64,000 nt of DNA, from the NCBI RefSeq assembly GCF_040436345.1, contig NC_133221.1, forward strand, positions 5,454,663 to 5,518,662, in the 5' to 3' direction. Each line of letters opens with the position of its first letter. Within the stretch, counting starts at the first letter, position 1. The DNA comes from Pagrus major (lineage: Eukaryota > Chordata > Actinopteri > Spariformes > Sparidae). This document shows positions 12,001-21,800 of this stretch, in pieces. The notes under the pieces were generated by a model. That model was given only the letters and a program-made list of their open reading frames with translations. It was not told the origin of the DNA and did no database searches. Position numbers and translations under genes: made by a program.

Positions 12001-15000
12001 CAGCGAACCTGAACAGAATAGGAATGTCCTCCGAATGGTCCGGTAACTCAAAGCCAGCTGCCACTGCGTCTCAGGAAGAGGTGAAACCTTGGGTGAGAAG
12101 TAAGGTGAGAATAAAGTATATTTAATGGCTGACGTGTGACTTCCTACAAGCTTGAGAGATGAATGTAACTTACCTGAAATGTAGACTTTTATCTAATAGC
12201 AACATGCTTCTCTTTGTTGTAGAGTCTGAGAGCAAAAATGATCTTCACAGGTAAGACAATTATAATAACACAATGTTCAGAGCAAAATGATATGCAGTGA
12301 CTAATATTCAAACCAGCTGAAAATATGATAAATCATAGTATGTAATCATGTGATGATGATACATGTTTTCCTCATTTAGAGAGACTCATCTTATCGAACT
12401 ATCTACCAGTCATTATGAAACTACTGCACATGCGTAATCATTTCAGTAGTATATAATAGTGTACTTTCTTCTGATATCTTTGGCACCAGTAGCACATCCT
12501 GATCTTGCATCGAGCGCCACTTCAAACCTCCACCCTTACTGTCCGCCTCTGGACCCAGTGACTCCTCCGCTGCTTCCTCAAAGTAAGCTCATCAGACAGA
12601 ATTATGATCTGATCTTTGATTTGAGATCAATTTCCAAACATTTGTGTTTAGTCTTTTCTAAGAGTAGGTGTGAAAATATATCTGATGATTATCTTTTGGC
12701 TGTGCAGCTGAGGAGAGCCTGACTCCTCCCCTTCCTGACAGAACCCCCGAGTCCTTCGTCCTCACTACAGAAGAGAGTGAGTGTGTTGTTGCCCTCGTTA
12801 CAACAGAGGCACACAGTTTAGCTCATGTAGCGATACTTGTTGTCTAATTGGAGTGCTTTTTTTCCCCCCACAACAGTTCCCAAGAAACCCGCCCTCTGCC
12901 CACAGCCGTTAGAAACAGCACAGCCCTCATCGAGGGTAGGCCTGTCATCAGAATGGGACGGCTCCTCTCAGCCCAAGAAATTCCTCGATGGGGTTATGAA
13001 CAGGAGCAAGGTGAATATTATCAGACCAAGTAAAACATTTAAAAAAAACACTGGGGGTTACAGCCAGCACACAGAAGACTGACACTCACTGACTCATGTC
13101 CTTTTTCCTCTGCTCAGTGCTTTTCCATACAGTGATTAACATGCTAAGTTTCCATCTGTCATGACACTGACATTTCTTGCTCTCAATTGTTCACCCCCAG
13201 AGCGTTCGAGCTAAAAGTTCAAGACAAGGTAAGCTGTTTAATCTCATCGATCTCATTAATGAAGACTCCTTTCTGTTCTGCTTTCATTTTTACTTGATAA
13301 GGCGCGCAGCGTTCTGTACTTGCTCTTCTATATATGTATAGATCTCATTATAGAGCCCATGATAAGACCAAAACCAACAACATGCTGGTCAGTCTCTTAA
13401 TAGTTTCTGGCATCTCTGGGGCGCCAACAAAAGCAACAAAATGTAACCTCCTGGGGAAAGTCAAATACTCATCTCATATATTGACGCTTGGGGATTGTAG
13501 GTTGCTGACTCAAAAATCTACTTTCTTGAAAATTGGACCTTTAACAATCAACTATCTTTCTCCAGGAAGTAATGTTTTGTTGCTTTAAGTCTTAAAAATC
13601 AGGTCATACGTATGTGCTTGCACTGTACTTTGTTTTCAAATGTTACTCGTGCATTTGTAGGGCGCTATTTTCCAGCTGGTGCACCCTAAGTTCAAAAAAA
13701 CGCAGTCGAGGTTGCCCTTCCTGTGTCCTTTCTGAGGCTGGTGCCCCACTGCATAAACCTGGTGTCCATTTTATTTTTTCTGCCCCTGCCCCTCAAACAT
13801 TCACCACTAACGTATCAGGACGGCTGATGTGGTTTTAACTCAATTTAAACTACAGTGCTTAAGTTCATTGTGATGGGAGACAATATCAGTGTGATCATGT
13901 GGCTCTATGTGTCTTTGATAGCTTTTAGACAACACAGGAATTAATTCAGGCTTTGTCTACACAGATAATACTTAGTAGGATCAATTCGTTGTTCAAGTTT
14001 TGGATTTCCTGACAATCCTTTAATGAAACAGTTTAGGTCAGTGACCAAATGATTTTGTGTCGACTGCAATCCCCCTGTTCATCACATTTTGCACGGTTGC
14101 ATTGTGTTTTGTCGACAACATACAACAACCTGCAGGTTAAAAATGAATATTTAGAAATACCCATTTTCACCACTGGGAGGCATCCTTTTTCCAAACCAAG
14201 ATGAACATCAAGATAAAAGATAAAATGACAGATTAGATGTTGTCTTTTTTAAAAGATTGTGCATATAACAGAGGCAGTTTACCTTTGTGTTTCTCCTGCA
14301 GAGCCCCTCACTGTCGCGCCACAGCTCTCTTCACCTCCTGTGGTCGTGGCTGAAGGAGGAAGTGGTGAGTAGCTTCACACAGTAAAGTGGCTGCTCACTA
14401 GACACTAGCCTCTTTCACGCATTATTATTAGACGCATGAACACAAAAACCATCTCATGTAGTAAAATGTAACGTTTAAAAACACATATAACACATCTGAG
14501 GCTGTGGGGATTCCAAATGATAATATTCTTCATGCAAAGTGAGAAAGAACATGGTCATCATAATGCAGAGTCCTTTCACTTCCTATCTGTTTCTGTTCAT
14601 CAGCTCAAGTTGGACAGGATGACGTGAACCGCAGACCCTCCCTGACCACATCAGGAAACAAACCAGACAAAAGCAACGAGAAGGGCATGTCTAGAACAAG
14701 AGTAAGAGCAATGAGAGCCACAACCAGCTGGTTTAAAGTTAAAAGAACTGTTGTGCAGCAAACTAAATCCATGCTTTTGTTTCCTTTTTCCAGAGTTTAA
14801 GGTTTTTCAGACATAAACAAAAACGTAAGTGATGCTCACTCATATTTAAACTCAATAAATAAATGCACTGATGTGTGTAAGTTAAGGACTAACGTGTCTC
14901 AAAACTATATTCTCAGCTAAAGTCGCCCCTCCACCTATTCCTACTCAGTCTGAAACACCACATCCATCATCGTCAGTGTTCAAATTTGGTAGGTTTGAAT

Positions 15001-15141
15001 CTACTTCAGTTCACATTAACATAAAGCATAATAAAATGCTAAATGCAGTTTTTATGATGCCATCTTCATCTTTACGCAGGATTTGGGACCCGTTTTGGAA
15101 AGCCCAAGGGTCCCAGGAGTTACCCGGAGACCTGGGTTTGA
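2433..15141 (+). CDS. ptpn22: Protein tyrosine phosphatase non-receptor type 22 (PEST-family PTP), complete, 26 coding exons
   Basis: Coding exons: 2433-2534, 4453-4561, 5103-5179, 5296-5391, 5583-5621, 5822-5893, 6135-6194, 6444-6586, 9301-9367, 9466-9543, 9660-9746, 10110-10653, 11130-11210, 11358-11435, 11797-11868, 11968-12104, 12223-12250, 12490-12582, 12708-12776, 12877-13010, 13201-13228, 14302-14364, 14604-14701, 14794-14824, 14917-14988, 15080-15141. They sum to 2520 nt, 839 residues plus stop; human PTPN22 is 807. The catalytic domain (about residues 25-300) has the pTyr loop KNRYKD (62-67), WPD loop (Asp200), signature [10 protein letters not shown] (Cys232, Arg238) and Q-loop Gln279, so it should be active. 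The tail has three P1-type proline motifs and the C-terminal homology peptide. In mammals PTPN22 binds Csk and dephosphorylates Src-family and ZAP70-type kinases in lymphocytes. PTPN12 and PTPN18 are the alternatives; rsbn1 and magi3 as neighbours favour ptpn22. Confidence 0.93.
3597..3872. repeat. MITE with GGTGCAATA...TATTGCC inverted ends
   Basis: Starts AAAGGTGCAATACCTAAGAA and ends CTTCTTACGTATTGCC, imperfect inverted repeats of one another. Internal words such as GATATGCTGCCTCCTGTTTG are familiar from fish MITEs. The family name is not known to me. Confidence 0.6.
3915..4137. mobile_element. hAT (Charlie-like) transposon fragment
   Basis: Ends TTTGGGCACCCCTG, the complement of the CAGGGGTGCCCAAA end typical of hAT/Charlie elements. 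TGGCCCACCATT and GGGCCAAAACTGGCCC lie inside. No transposase frame is present; it is an internally deleted or truncated copy. Confidence 0.55.
4453..6586 (+). CDS. ptpn22: ptpn22 exons 2-8: phosphatase domain up to the active-site cysteine
   Basis: Seven exons with consensus GT/AG borders. Exon 2 holds the Tyr-recognition loop KNRYKD. Exon 3 holds YINANFIK and exon 4 AYIATQGPL. Exon 6 holds KKCERYWP. Exon 8 (6444-6586) holds the WPD loop (Asp200, general acid) and ends inside the signature at Cys232, so the P-loop is split across the 2.7-kb intron 8. Confidence 0.93.
4562..5102 (+). other. ptpn22 intron 2
   Basis: 541 nt of AT-rich sequence; nothing recognised. Confidence 0.7.
6970..7600 (+). 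mobile_element. Degenerate L2/CR1-type LINE fragment (reverse transcriptase part)
   Basis: Near 6980 the + strand encodes [17 protein letters not shown], the RT motif seen as GVPQGSVLGPLLF in such LINEs. From 7249 it encodes [20 protein letters not shown] and VFSHLDYC, matching the conserved RNIAK...LDYCN block near the RT end. Stops and frame changes show it is a dead copy. Confidence 0.75.
8380..8535. repeat. Fish interspersed repeat rich in TACTTGAGTAAAAGTA
   Basis: Contains AAAAGTACCCAAAAGCC, TACTTGAGTAAAAGTAAAG and TACTTAAGTATCAAA, words I recognise as a high-copy teleost repeat. The class is not assigned. Confidence 0.5.
8932..9012. repeat. (TCTA)n microsatellite
   Basis: About 20 uninterrupted tetranucleotide units in ptpn22 intron 8. 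It gives long ILSY-repeat reading frames that are not genes. Confidence 0.97.
9301..9746 (+). CDS. ptpn22: ptpn22 exons 9-11: P-loop arginine and Q-loop
   Basis: Exon 9 (9301-9367) completes [10 protein letters not shown] with Arg238. Exon 10 (9466-9543) encodes [12 protein letters not shown] with the water-positioning Gln279. Exon 11 (9660-9746) encodes [11 protein letters not shown] and closes the phosphatase fold. All key residues are present. Confidence 0.93.
10110..10653 (+). CDS. ptpn22: ptpn22 exon 12: long disordered interdomain exon
   Basis: The largest exon (544 nt, about 181 residues). It is rich in Pro, Ser, Asp and Glu, as expected for the PEST/interdomain part of the family, and has no recognisable fold. 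It ends phase 1 at a GTAAAT donor. The equivalent human region is also one large exon and is poorly conserved. Confidence 0.88.
10685..11081. repeat. Repeat family B copy 1 (TTAA-flanked MITE)
   Basis: Ends AAAAGGTAAC and GTTACCCTTT are inverted, next to TTAA on both sides, suggesting piggyBac-type insertion. Inside, GCATTGTGGGTAATGT and ACATTACCCACAATGC form a second inverted pair. It matches the copy at 51183-51473. It lies in ptpn22 intron 12. Confidence 0.7.
11130..11210 (+). CDS. ptpn22: ptpn22 exon 13: first P1-type proline motif
   Basis: An 81-nt symmetric phase 1-1 exon encoding [16 protein letters not shown] (motif residues 501-511). It matches the P1 motif PPLPxRTPES that in mammalian PTPN22 and PTPN12 binds the Csk SH3 domain. 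The Arg corresponding to human Arg620 is present (Arg507). Confidence 0.85.
11797..12250 (+). CDS. ptpn22: ptpn22 exons 15-17: tail module copy A (P1 motif, SSEW exon, 28-nt exon)
   Basis: Exon 15 (72 nt, phase 1-1) encodes [15 protein letters not shown] (552-566). Exon 16 (137 nt) carries [13 protein letters not shown] (Trp592). Exon 17 is only 28 nt and encodes SLRAKMIFT. The size, phase and motif order are repeated in exons 19-21. The human counterpart has one such EWGG-type segment after P1. Confidence 0.85.
12708..13228 (+). CDS. ptpn22: ptpn22 exons 19-21: tail module copy B
   Basis: Exon 19 (69 nt, phase 1-1) encodes [16 protein letters not shown] (660-675). Exon 20 (134 nt) carries [16 protein letters not shown] (Trp704), the copy most like human LEWGGTSEPKKF. 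Exon 21 (28 nt) encodes SVRAKSSRQ. It parallels exons 15-17 in order, length and phase, so it is a probable tandem duplicate. Confidence 0.85.
13229..14301 (+). other. ptpn22 intron 21
   Basis: 1.07 kb, no supported exon or repeat family recognised. Confidence 0.6.
14302..15141 (+). CDS. ptpn22: ptpn22 exons 22-26: C-terminal end with CTH peptide
   Basis: Exons 22-25 encode a Pro/Ser-rich and basic stretch ([10 protein letters not shown]). Exon 26 (15080-15141) encodes [20 protein letters not shown] then TGA. This matches the C-terminal homology peptide of PEST-type PTPs (human FANRFSKPKGPRNPPPTW), which binds PSTPIP-family adaptors. The stop is at 15139-15141. Confidence 0.9.
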
Positions 15142-16390
15142 GGCGGTCACCAACACAACAAACATGGATCTGTTCCTCTAACAAGGATACTGAGGACACT
15201 TTGCAGTGCTAAATGACTTGGACTCATTGAAAGTATTGAAGATACTGTGGAAGATCAAATACATCATACCAGAAAAGCACTGAAGGCCGCCTCTCTTTGT
15301 CTTGCACCCTCAGCGGGGAACAGGAAGTGCCTCGCTACCAGCTCTGACGCACTTTGTACTGTACATCAACGGAGGTTGTTTTTTATTACAGATCAGTGCC
15401 TTGATGAACAACATCGACAACCACTCAGAGCAGTGACTTGAAAGTTTAATCAAAAACTCACCCTCTAGATTATCGACTTGAGGAAGTGAGCAGACTGCAG
15501 AGAGAAGTTAAAACTTCTTGTCTGATGCTAAAAAAAAACACGCTGTTAAGCTTTGTGTATCAGAAACATATTTAGTTATGTATGTGTGTATGTGTTTGTG
15601 CTTCTGGCATGATGTAAGAAAACGGGTATGACATCGCATCTAGTTCATCGGCACGTAAATATTTCTGTTACAAAGACGACAGACTTTCCATTGTTCAGTG
15701 TATTGTTTTGTTTTTTTGTCTTTGCCACAATTCACATCCATCCGTAGTTTTTTAAATGATTTTTAAAAGCATCGTCAGCTTGTTGAATAGGATATCTAAA
15801 AGGATAAGTTCACCCAAAAATGAAAACGTAGTTATTCTCTACCCACCCCCCCATGCCGATGCCAAGTCGGGTAAAGTCCACAAAACATTTGTGGAGCTTC
15901 ACAGCAACACAGCGTTGTAGCGTTCTCAGACACAGATGAAGTGACAAGACAAGTGATATAAATAAACATAAAATGTCTCCATACAGCTTGTCTGGCTGAA
16001 TACAAGTCTCCAGAAGCCCTGAGATCCCAAATAATAAAAAGAAAAAGGTGTAAAGAACGTCTTTTAAAATCAATTTGGGGATTTCGAGGCCTCCAGAGAC
16101 TTGGATTACGCTGAATGAGCTGTAGGGAGCCATTTTATGTCAAGTCCCCATCTACTTCAGTTGTTTAGGAGAATGCTGTTTTGCTGAGAAGCTCCAGAAA
16201 TGTTTTGTTGACTACAAAACTTCAACCAATTTCTCATTATGACTGAATTTTCATTTTTGGAGGAATTTAACCTTTAACATACAGAGAATGTGATGCATGT
16301 TGAATATGCATCGGATGCAACTGTACAGTTAAATTGTGTTACATACACTGGTTGCACAAAAAAGTTATTTATTAAAAAAATATAGAAAGT
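15142..16390 (+). other. ptpn22: ptpn22 3' UTR (inferred)
   Basis: No coding exon is seen after the stop. Candidate poly(A) signals on the + strand are AATAAA at 15961-15966 (inside a transposon-like insert) and ATTAAA at 16371-16376. The true end is not resolvable. It lies close to the candidate 3' end of convergent rsbn1. Confidence 0.4.
15798..16278. repeat. Repeat family A, copy 2 (complete, long inverted ends)
   Basis: Begins AGGATAAGTTCACCCAAAAA and ends with the imperfect inverse around 16255-16275. Inner parts CCACAAAACATTTGTGGAGC (left) and AAGCTCCAGAAATGTTTTGT (right) are also inverted, so the ends fold over roughly 100 bp. It sits in the ptpn22 3' UTR and supplies an AATAAA. Confidence 0.75.
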
Positions 16391-18288
16391 CTATGCATTC
16401 CCATTGTGTGTTTTTTTTTCTACTTAACAAGACCAGGACCAGAAGCCTACTGTCTCTAACTCATCACTCAGGGAACTGACTGAAAGTATTAAAATGTCTG
16501 AGTACAAACATTAACAACAGCAATCAATGGTTCTAAAACACAGCGCATCACAACAAGTATGACAAAAGGCTGATGTGACAGTATCCACTGTCAATTTATT
16601 TCTACATTGAGCTAGAAGTCGAAACTCTATGACAGCCAGATTTATGACAAAAATAACCATACCACTTCCTGATTAGGATCTAGCATGATCTAGAAAGGCA
16701 TCCTTTCCACTAACACTCACATAGTAATTGTTTGCTTCCAGGTGACATGCAGACGTAGAAATTAAAATGAATCATGTGAACAACATCTTTTATATATATA
16801 TAAATTAAAAACAAAACAAAAAACAAACATAAAATAACAAGATACACCATGGCTGTTAGGCCGATCCCCATTTTACTATCCTACTCACCAACCTCACAGT
16901 TTTAAACGAGGCTTACCAGATACAGTACAAGGCACTAAGACGGAGTCAGTGGAAGAGCAAAGGCAGTATCCCGTCATCACTTCCTTTACAGAAGACCGCC
17001 TGTAGAAGACTACAGAATGAAGGCCTCAGTGGGAACCGGAAATCTCCCACTCTGATCTGAAACTTCGACCAAGTACAAGATATATAAGGACAGGCCATTT
17101 CGAAAGTGAAGGAGAACAGGTCAGCCTTAGATAATGTTGTCCGGACAATGACACTCAGTAACCCTCTGCAACAGTGCCTTCATCAAGCCAGTGACATTAC
17201 CTGCTAAAACTAAAGGTGAGGATGAATCAAAACAAATGAAAAACGACTCGAGTGCATGGACAGCGTTCACTTATCCCCAGCTACACAACAACAAAATATT
17301 TACACACCAATTTCTGAAGACACACCTGAAGCGAAGATTCAGACAATTATTGGTCAATGCAATAGCTGTAATCCCCTTCGTCATTTAAAAGGCGCTCCTG
17401 TAACTAGATAATAATCTTAAATATCCATCACTGGTTAATAAACCTGTGTTCAATCTTAAGAAAATAAATAAAATATTAAAAAGAGTATCAACAGTAAGAA
17501 ATAGGGCGCCGTATAAAATTTAAATAAAGAATTGCACAAAAAGCAACTTATGAAGCTGACAAAAAAAGTTTGAAGTGCTTGTAGTTTACTCAGATAATTA
17601 TGTACGCCTAAGTCTAAAACCAGAAGAAAATGGATCTTTTTCAATTTAAAAGCTTTTTTCAAAACAAAAGCCCCCTCATTTTACCTATCCCATGTTTACT
17701 GCGACCAATCCAGGAAGTATGTGTGCTGTAACTCCAACATGTGCCAAGCTTCTGATTCGTACGGCAAAAGCGCAGCTCTGCAGACCACTGACAATGTCCT
17801 CAATCTATGAGAGTGAGCAGACTGTATGTTGTGGACAAAGTGAAGTCTATACGCCTCAGTCACTGAAATGAACAAGACAGTATAATGTCGGTATCATGCT
17901 TCCAGAATAATCAAATATTGAGTACGTAAACAATCGTTCCATCAGCTGCCACAGACTTGAAATGAATCATTCTGCCAAAATATGAAACAGCTGAGCCTTG
18001 AGCATGAATTTAAGATTTCCTACAGTAAGTATGGCAACTTATAAAATACTACATTTTATAATAATAGTTTCTTTACATGGTACACACCTTTTGAATGAGT
18101 GAAACAGTAGAGTTCCAGTTTAGGTGCTGTCAAAATGTGTTACATCGTCCCATTAAACTGTAGTTTGGCTGAAGAAAAAACAACAAAAAAAAAACATCGA
18201 GGGACGTTTTTTTACCAACAGTTAAAGTTAAAAGGCTTCCTGATTGACACAAATGTCAGTTTTAAACAAATCTTTTCACATACACGTG
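16370..18288 (-). other. rsbn1: rsbn1 3' UTR (inferred)
   Basis: About 1.9 kb of AT-rich sequence without coding exons follows the rsbn1 stop. Minus-strand AATAAA signals lie at 16600-16595 and 16373-16368. The second would put the rsbn1 end within a few bases of the ptpn22 candidate end, making a tight or overlapping convergent pair. Confidence 0.5.
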
Positions 18289-18825
18289 TCATTTAGGGAA
18301 CTTTGCGGTGTGTCCGACACCTTTTGGAAGGGCGGGCTCTTTTGAGGGTCTACAACCAGAGTGGACCGGTTCTAATGAAAGGTGTGAACCCTGGTACGTT
18401 GGGGGCAGGTGAGCAGATTTGGTTGGCTGTGGAGGGGCCGGCTGAGGCTCCTTGGGAGGTGTCGCCGGCCTCTGGAACTCTGGTTCCTCAGTCTTGGCCA
18501 CCCCGCCTTGAGTGTTGTCTCCCTGCGGCCGTGCACAGGGGGTGACGGTGGCGTCGGGCCGGGCAGGGGAGGAAAAAGAGACTCGGCCTGACGTGGGACT
18601 GAGATCATTTGGCCGCTGCTCCTCCTCCTTGCCCTTCTCCTCTGGGTGGTACTGTTTGAGGCGGATGTGCCAGGCCAGGCTGCAGACCGCAGACACCGTC
18701 TTAAACTGGTGGATGACGTTCCTCGGGATGAAGTAAATGTCGTCGTCGCACAGCTGGACCCGGATGTAGCGGATGCCTTCCCTCCTCAGCTGGTTGAGCT
18801 TGGCATCATCCACCCACTGGACACA
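18289..18825 (-). CDS. rsbn1: rsbn1 exon 7: end of the JmjC-like core and Pro-rich tail
   Basis: Encodes [20 protein letters not shown] then [15 protein letters not shown] and [11 protein letters not shown]. After that comes a variable tail of about 115 residues, rich in Pro, Ser and Lys, ending [10 protein letters not shown] and TGA at 18291-18289. The tail differs from the human one, as expected for the family's least conserved part. Confidence 0.9.
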   Translation of the reverse strand, partial: CVQWVDDAKLNQLRREGIRYIRVQLCDDDIYFIPRNVIHQFKTVSAVCSLAWHIRLKQYHPEEKGKEEEQRPNDLSPTSGRVSFSSPARPDATVTPCARPQGDNTQGGVAKTEEPEFQRPATPPKEPQPAPPQPTKSAHLPPTYQGSHLSLEPVHSGCRPSKEPALPKGVGHTAKFPK

Positions 18826-21800
18826 CTGCAAGAAGATACACAGTGGTTTCATATTTAAAATTTTAACAGTATGTGCTACTATTAAGAATAATAATCTAAC
18901 AAACAGATGTATGATTGACGTACAACCTGATGGATTATGTATGACAAGTCCAGTTTTTACCTGAGACACAGGAGGCTCATACAGATCCAGCTGCAGACTC
19001 TGGACAACTTCATTGAAGTCTCCAGCTTGGAAACAGACGACATCTTTGGTTATCCGAGATCGGTTTGTCCTGCAACAGATTACATTTTTTAAAAATCCTC
19101 CTTAACTTAAATAAATTAATTCATTGGTTTGAATGGAGTGCTGAGTGCCAAGCGAATGCAGATACATAATATAACTTTTTTGTTCTGGGTAATAACTTCT
19201 GTTTGGAGCCATGTTTGTACTGTTTTTGAACCTTTCATTTTTCCTCTGCTTATTATTTTGCCATTGACAAGTTTGAGTTTAGCTCACAACTAATTATGGA
19301 TGGCTTATGCACACGCAGCGTACATGAATGTGGGGAATCTGGGAGTCCTCCACATACCACCAGAGGGCGCTCGTGTAACACAAGTGATACTTGTACCCGG
19401 TTTGAGAATAACAGACTCAAGTAATTTACCTGAGCCGAAATAGACTTTCTGTTATTGTGGCTCTGTGTGATTTAAGGTGCTATGAGATTGCTGCGAGACC
19501 TCCTTGTGTAAGGGTGGAGTTTAAGCGATTCTGGCCAGAGATGCTTGATTCTTACGTTTCAATCCCAGGCCATCGAAACGAATAAAAAATGAATGAATCA
19601 GTACAGCACTAGTTGAAGTATATCAAAAGAAAGTCACCATTCTCCAAAGTGCACAGCCTTCAGTACCCCCACAGCAGCAGTGCTCTGCCAGTCAAAACTC
19701 TGGCCTACATGGTCAGCATGGGCTTTAGTCCGGTCCTCGAAGAGAACCTCTCTGGGTTCACTGGCCCTCGGCAGGTAGTGTAGATTTTTGATCTCATTCA
19801 TGGACCTACAGGAGGATGGAAGGATGGAAGGGGATAGAGAAATGACACAAAGATAGGTTTTCAGTTTGCACTTCACTACTGTTTTTCCCCCACATTTCCA
19901 TCACAATGATAACGGAGTTGTGTTAAAATACTGTATTTCCTGTGCAGCTGAGGTCGTACCTGCGTCTTTTGAAGGGCGACTTGGGCATGTCAGCGGTGGG
20001 AACCATTTGTTCTCCAGGTCGCACCCACATGATGGGCCCGTCGTCACTCTGAGAGCGACAGTCCAGCTTCAGACTGGAGAGGCTTCCCCACGGCAGGGTC
20101 ATCTGTGGACAGGCACACACAAACGGACATTCACACACACACATCCAGTAAAACATACTGTGTATGTACTGTATGCTGCTGAAACCTGTGGGCATGAGCT
20201 TACGCTAGAATTGCAGAATGTTTGCGATGCAGCTGACGAAACTTAATTACAAGCCGGCATATAATCACAAAATACTGTATGTGATTTAGTGTGTGTTTAC
20301 ATATTTTTTATGAAAAGTACAACAGATTGAACAGATGTTACAGCAATAACAATGCATCAGCAGTGGAGTTATTATGGAGTGTCATGCTTGTGCTTTTTAA
20401 TGAGCTTCCTGAGAGAAACACACTGCATTTAGCATATTAAGCGATTCCCGCCTGAGGTGTAGAGGAGGGTGCTCAGGTTGTGGATGTGCTGTGCAGTCGG
20501 AGCAGAAACATTGTTCCTGCTATGACACGGGTCAGTACACAACCTCTGTCTCAGGCCTGAAGCCATAAAATCTTGTGTGAGTGAGTGCATGAGTGAATAT
20601 GGTCCTTTGAAAACTGATAAAAACTGATACATTTAAGTCTTCCACAGACCTTGAGAAAGGGTGACTCTTCCAGCATGTCAAGGAATTCTGGGAAATAATC
20701 TCCAACTTCCTCGTCCACGGCTCCCACCAAGCTGATCTGCCTCATGGGTCCGGACCGGTACGTTCCTGAACAGTAAGTCCGGCTCACCTAGGACAGGAAA
20801 AAAAAATGCATGTCACACTAACTATATAAAGTATATACCTTATACCTTTTTCCCTGTTTTATCACCGAATGGACTGACAGCCCCTGACTAAGTGACATAT
20901 TTTATGGATGTTTCATATTATATTCAATGCATAAATATAAATATAAATATAAATATAAATATAAATATAAATATAAATATAAATAGTGAATAGTGAATTT
21001 TGATCCTGTGAATATTGTTGTCAGAGATGAGTTCTGACAAATTTTGTTTTCCTCACCCCGACACTTGGCCATTGTTCTCTCAGCTCTTCGGTTGTTTTAA
21101 CTGCGTTCTTCTCTAATGCAGGATGAGCTTATGTTCAGGTCTTTACGCTGCTCTTATCCTGTAAGGTTTTTTAAGTTATATATCTTAAACTAGAATGGCA
21201 CTCAGTCAAAAATTACACTCACTCATAGATACCAGCCACCTACATATGCCTGATTTTTTCATCAAGATCCATGCATTACTCGATGAGAATTTAATGAAAA
21301 TGTCAAAAAACTCAACTTAAACTTAACTCTAACATCTCACAATGTTAAAGAAAGTGAGAGAAACATCCGGGACCCAAAACAAAAGTTAATGGAGTCTCAT
21401 CTGGGCCCGTTCTCCATCCAAGTTTTGTGGAAACCCATTCAGTAGTTTTTGTGTAATCCTGTTGACAAACCAACCAGCAAACTGACACAGGTGAAAACAT
21501 AACCTCCTTGGCGATTGTAATAATATCTACATTTTCAAAATAACAACTTCATTCAGTTTTCTGCACAGATATGAACAAAATGCTGAGATATAGGCCCACT
21601 TTATATTTTTCTTACACTCCTTAAAATCAAAAAGGTCTCGCAACCCCAGTTATTCCAGCTGGTATACAAAAGAATCAACATAATCAGGTTCTTTAAGAAT
21701 CCACACTGACTGTTTTGAGTGCTCACTTTTAGTGTGAACACAAAACCTGCACGGATTTAGCATGTCGTCTGTAAATGGGACACGGCCCTCACTAGCTGTT

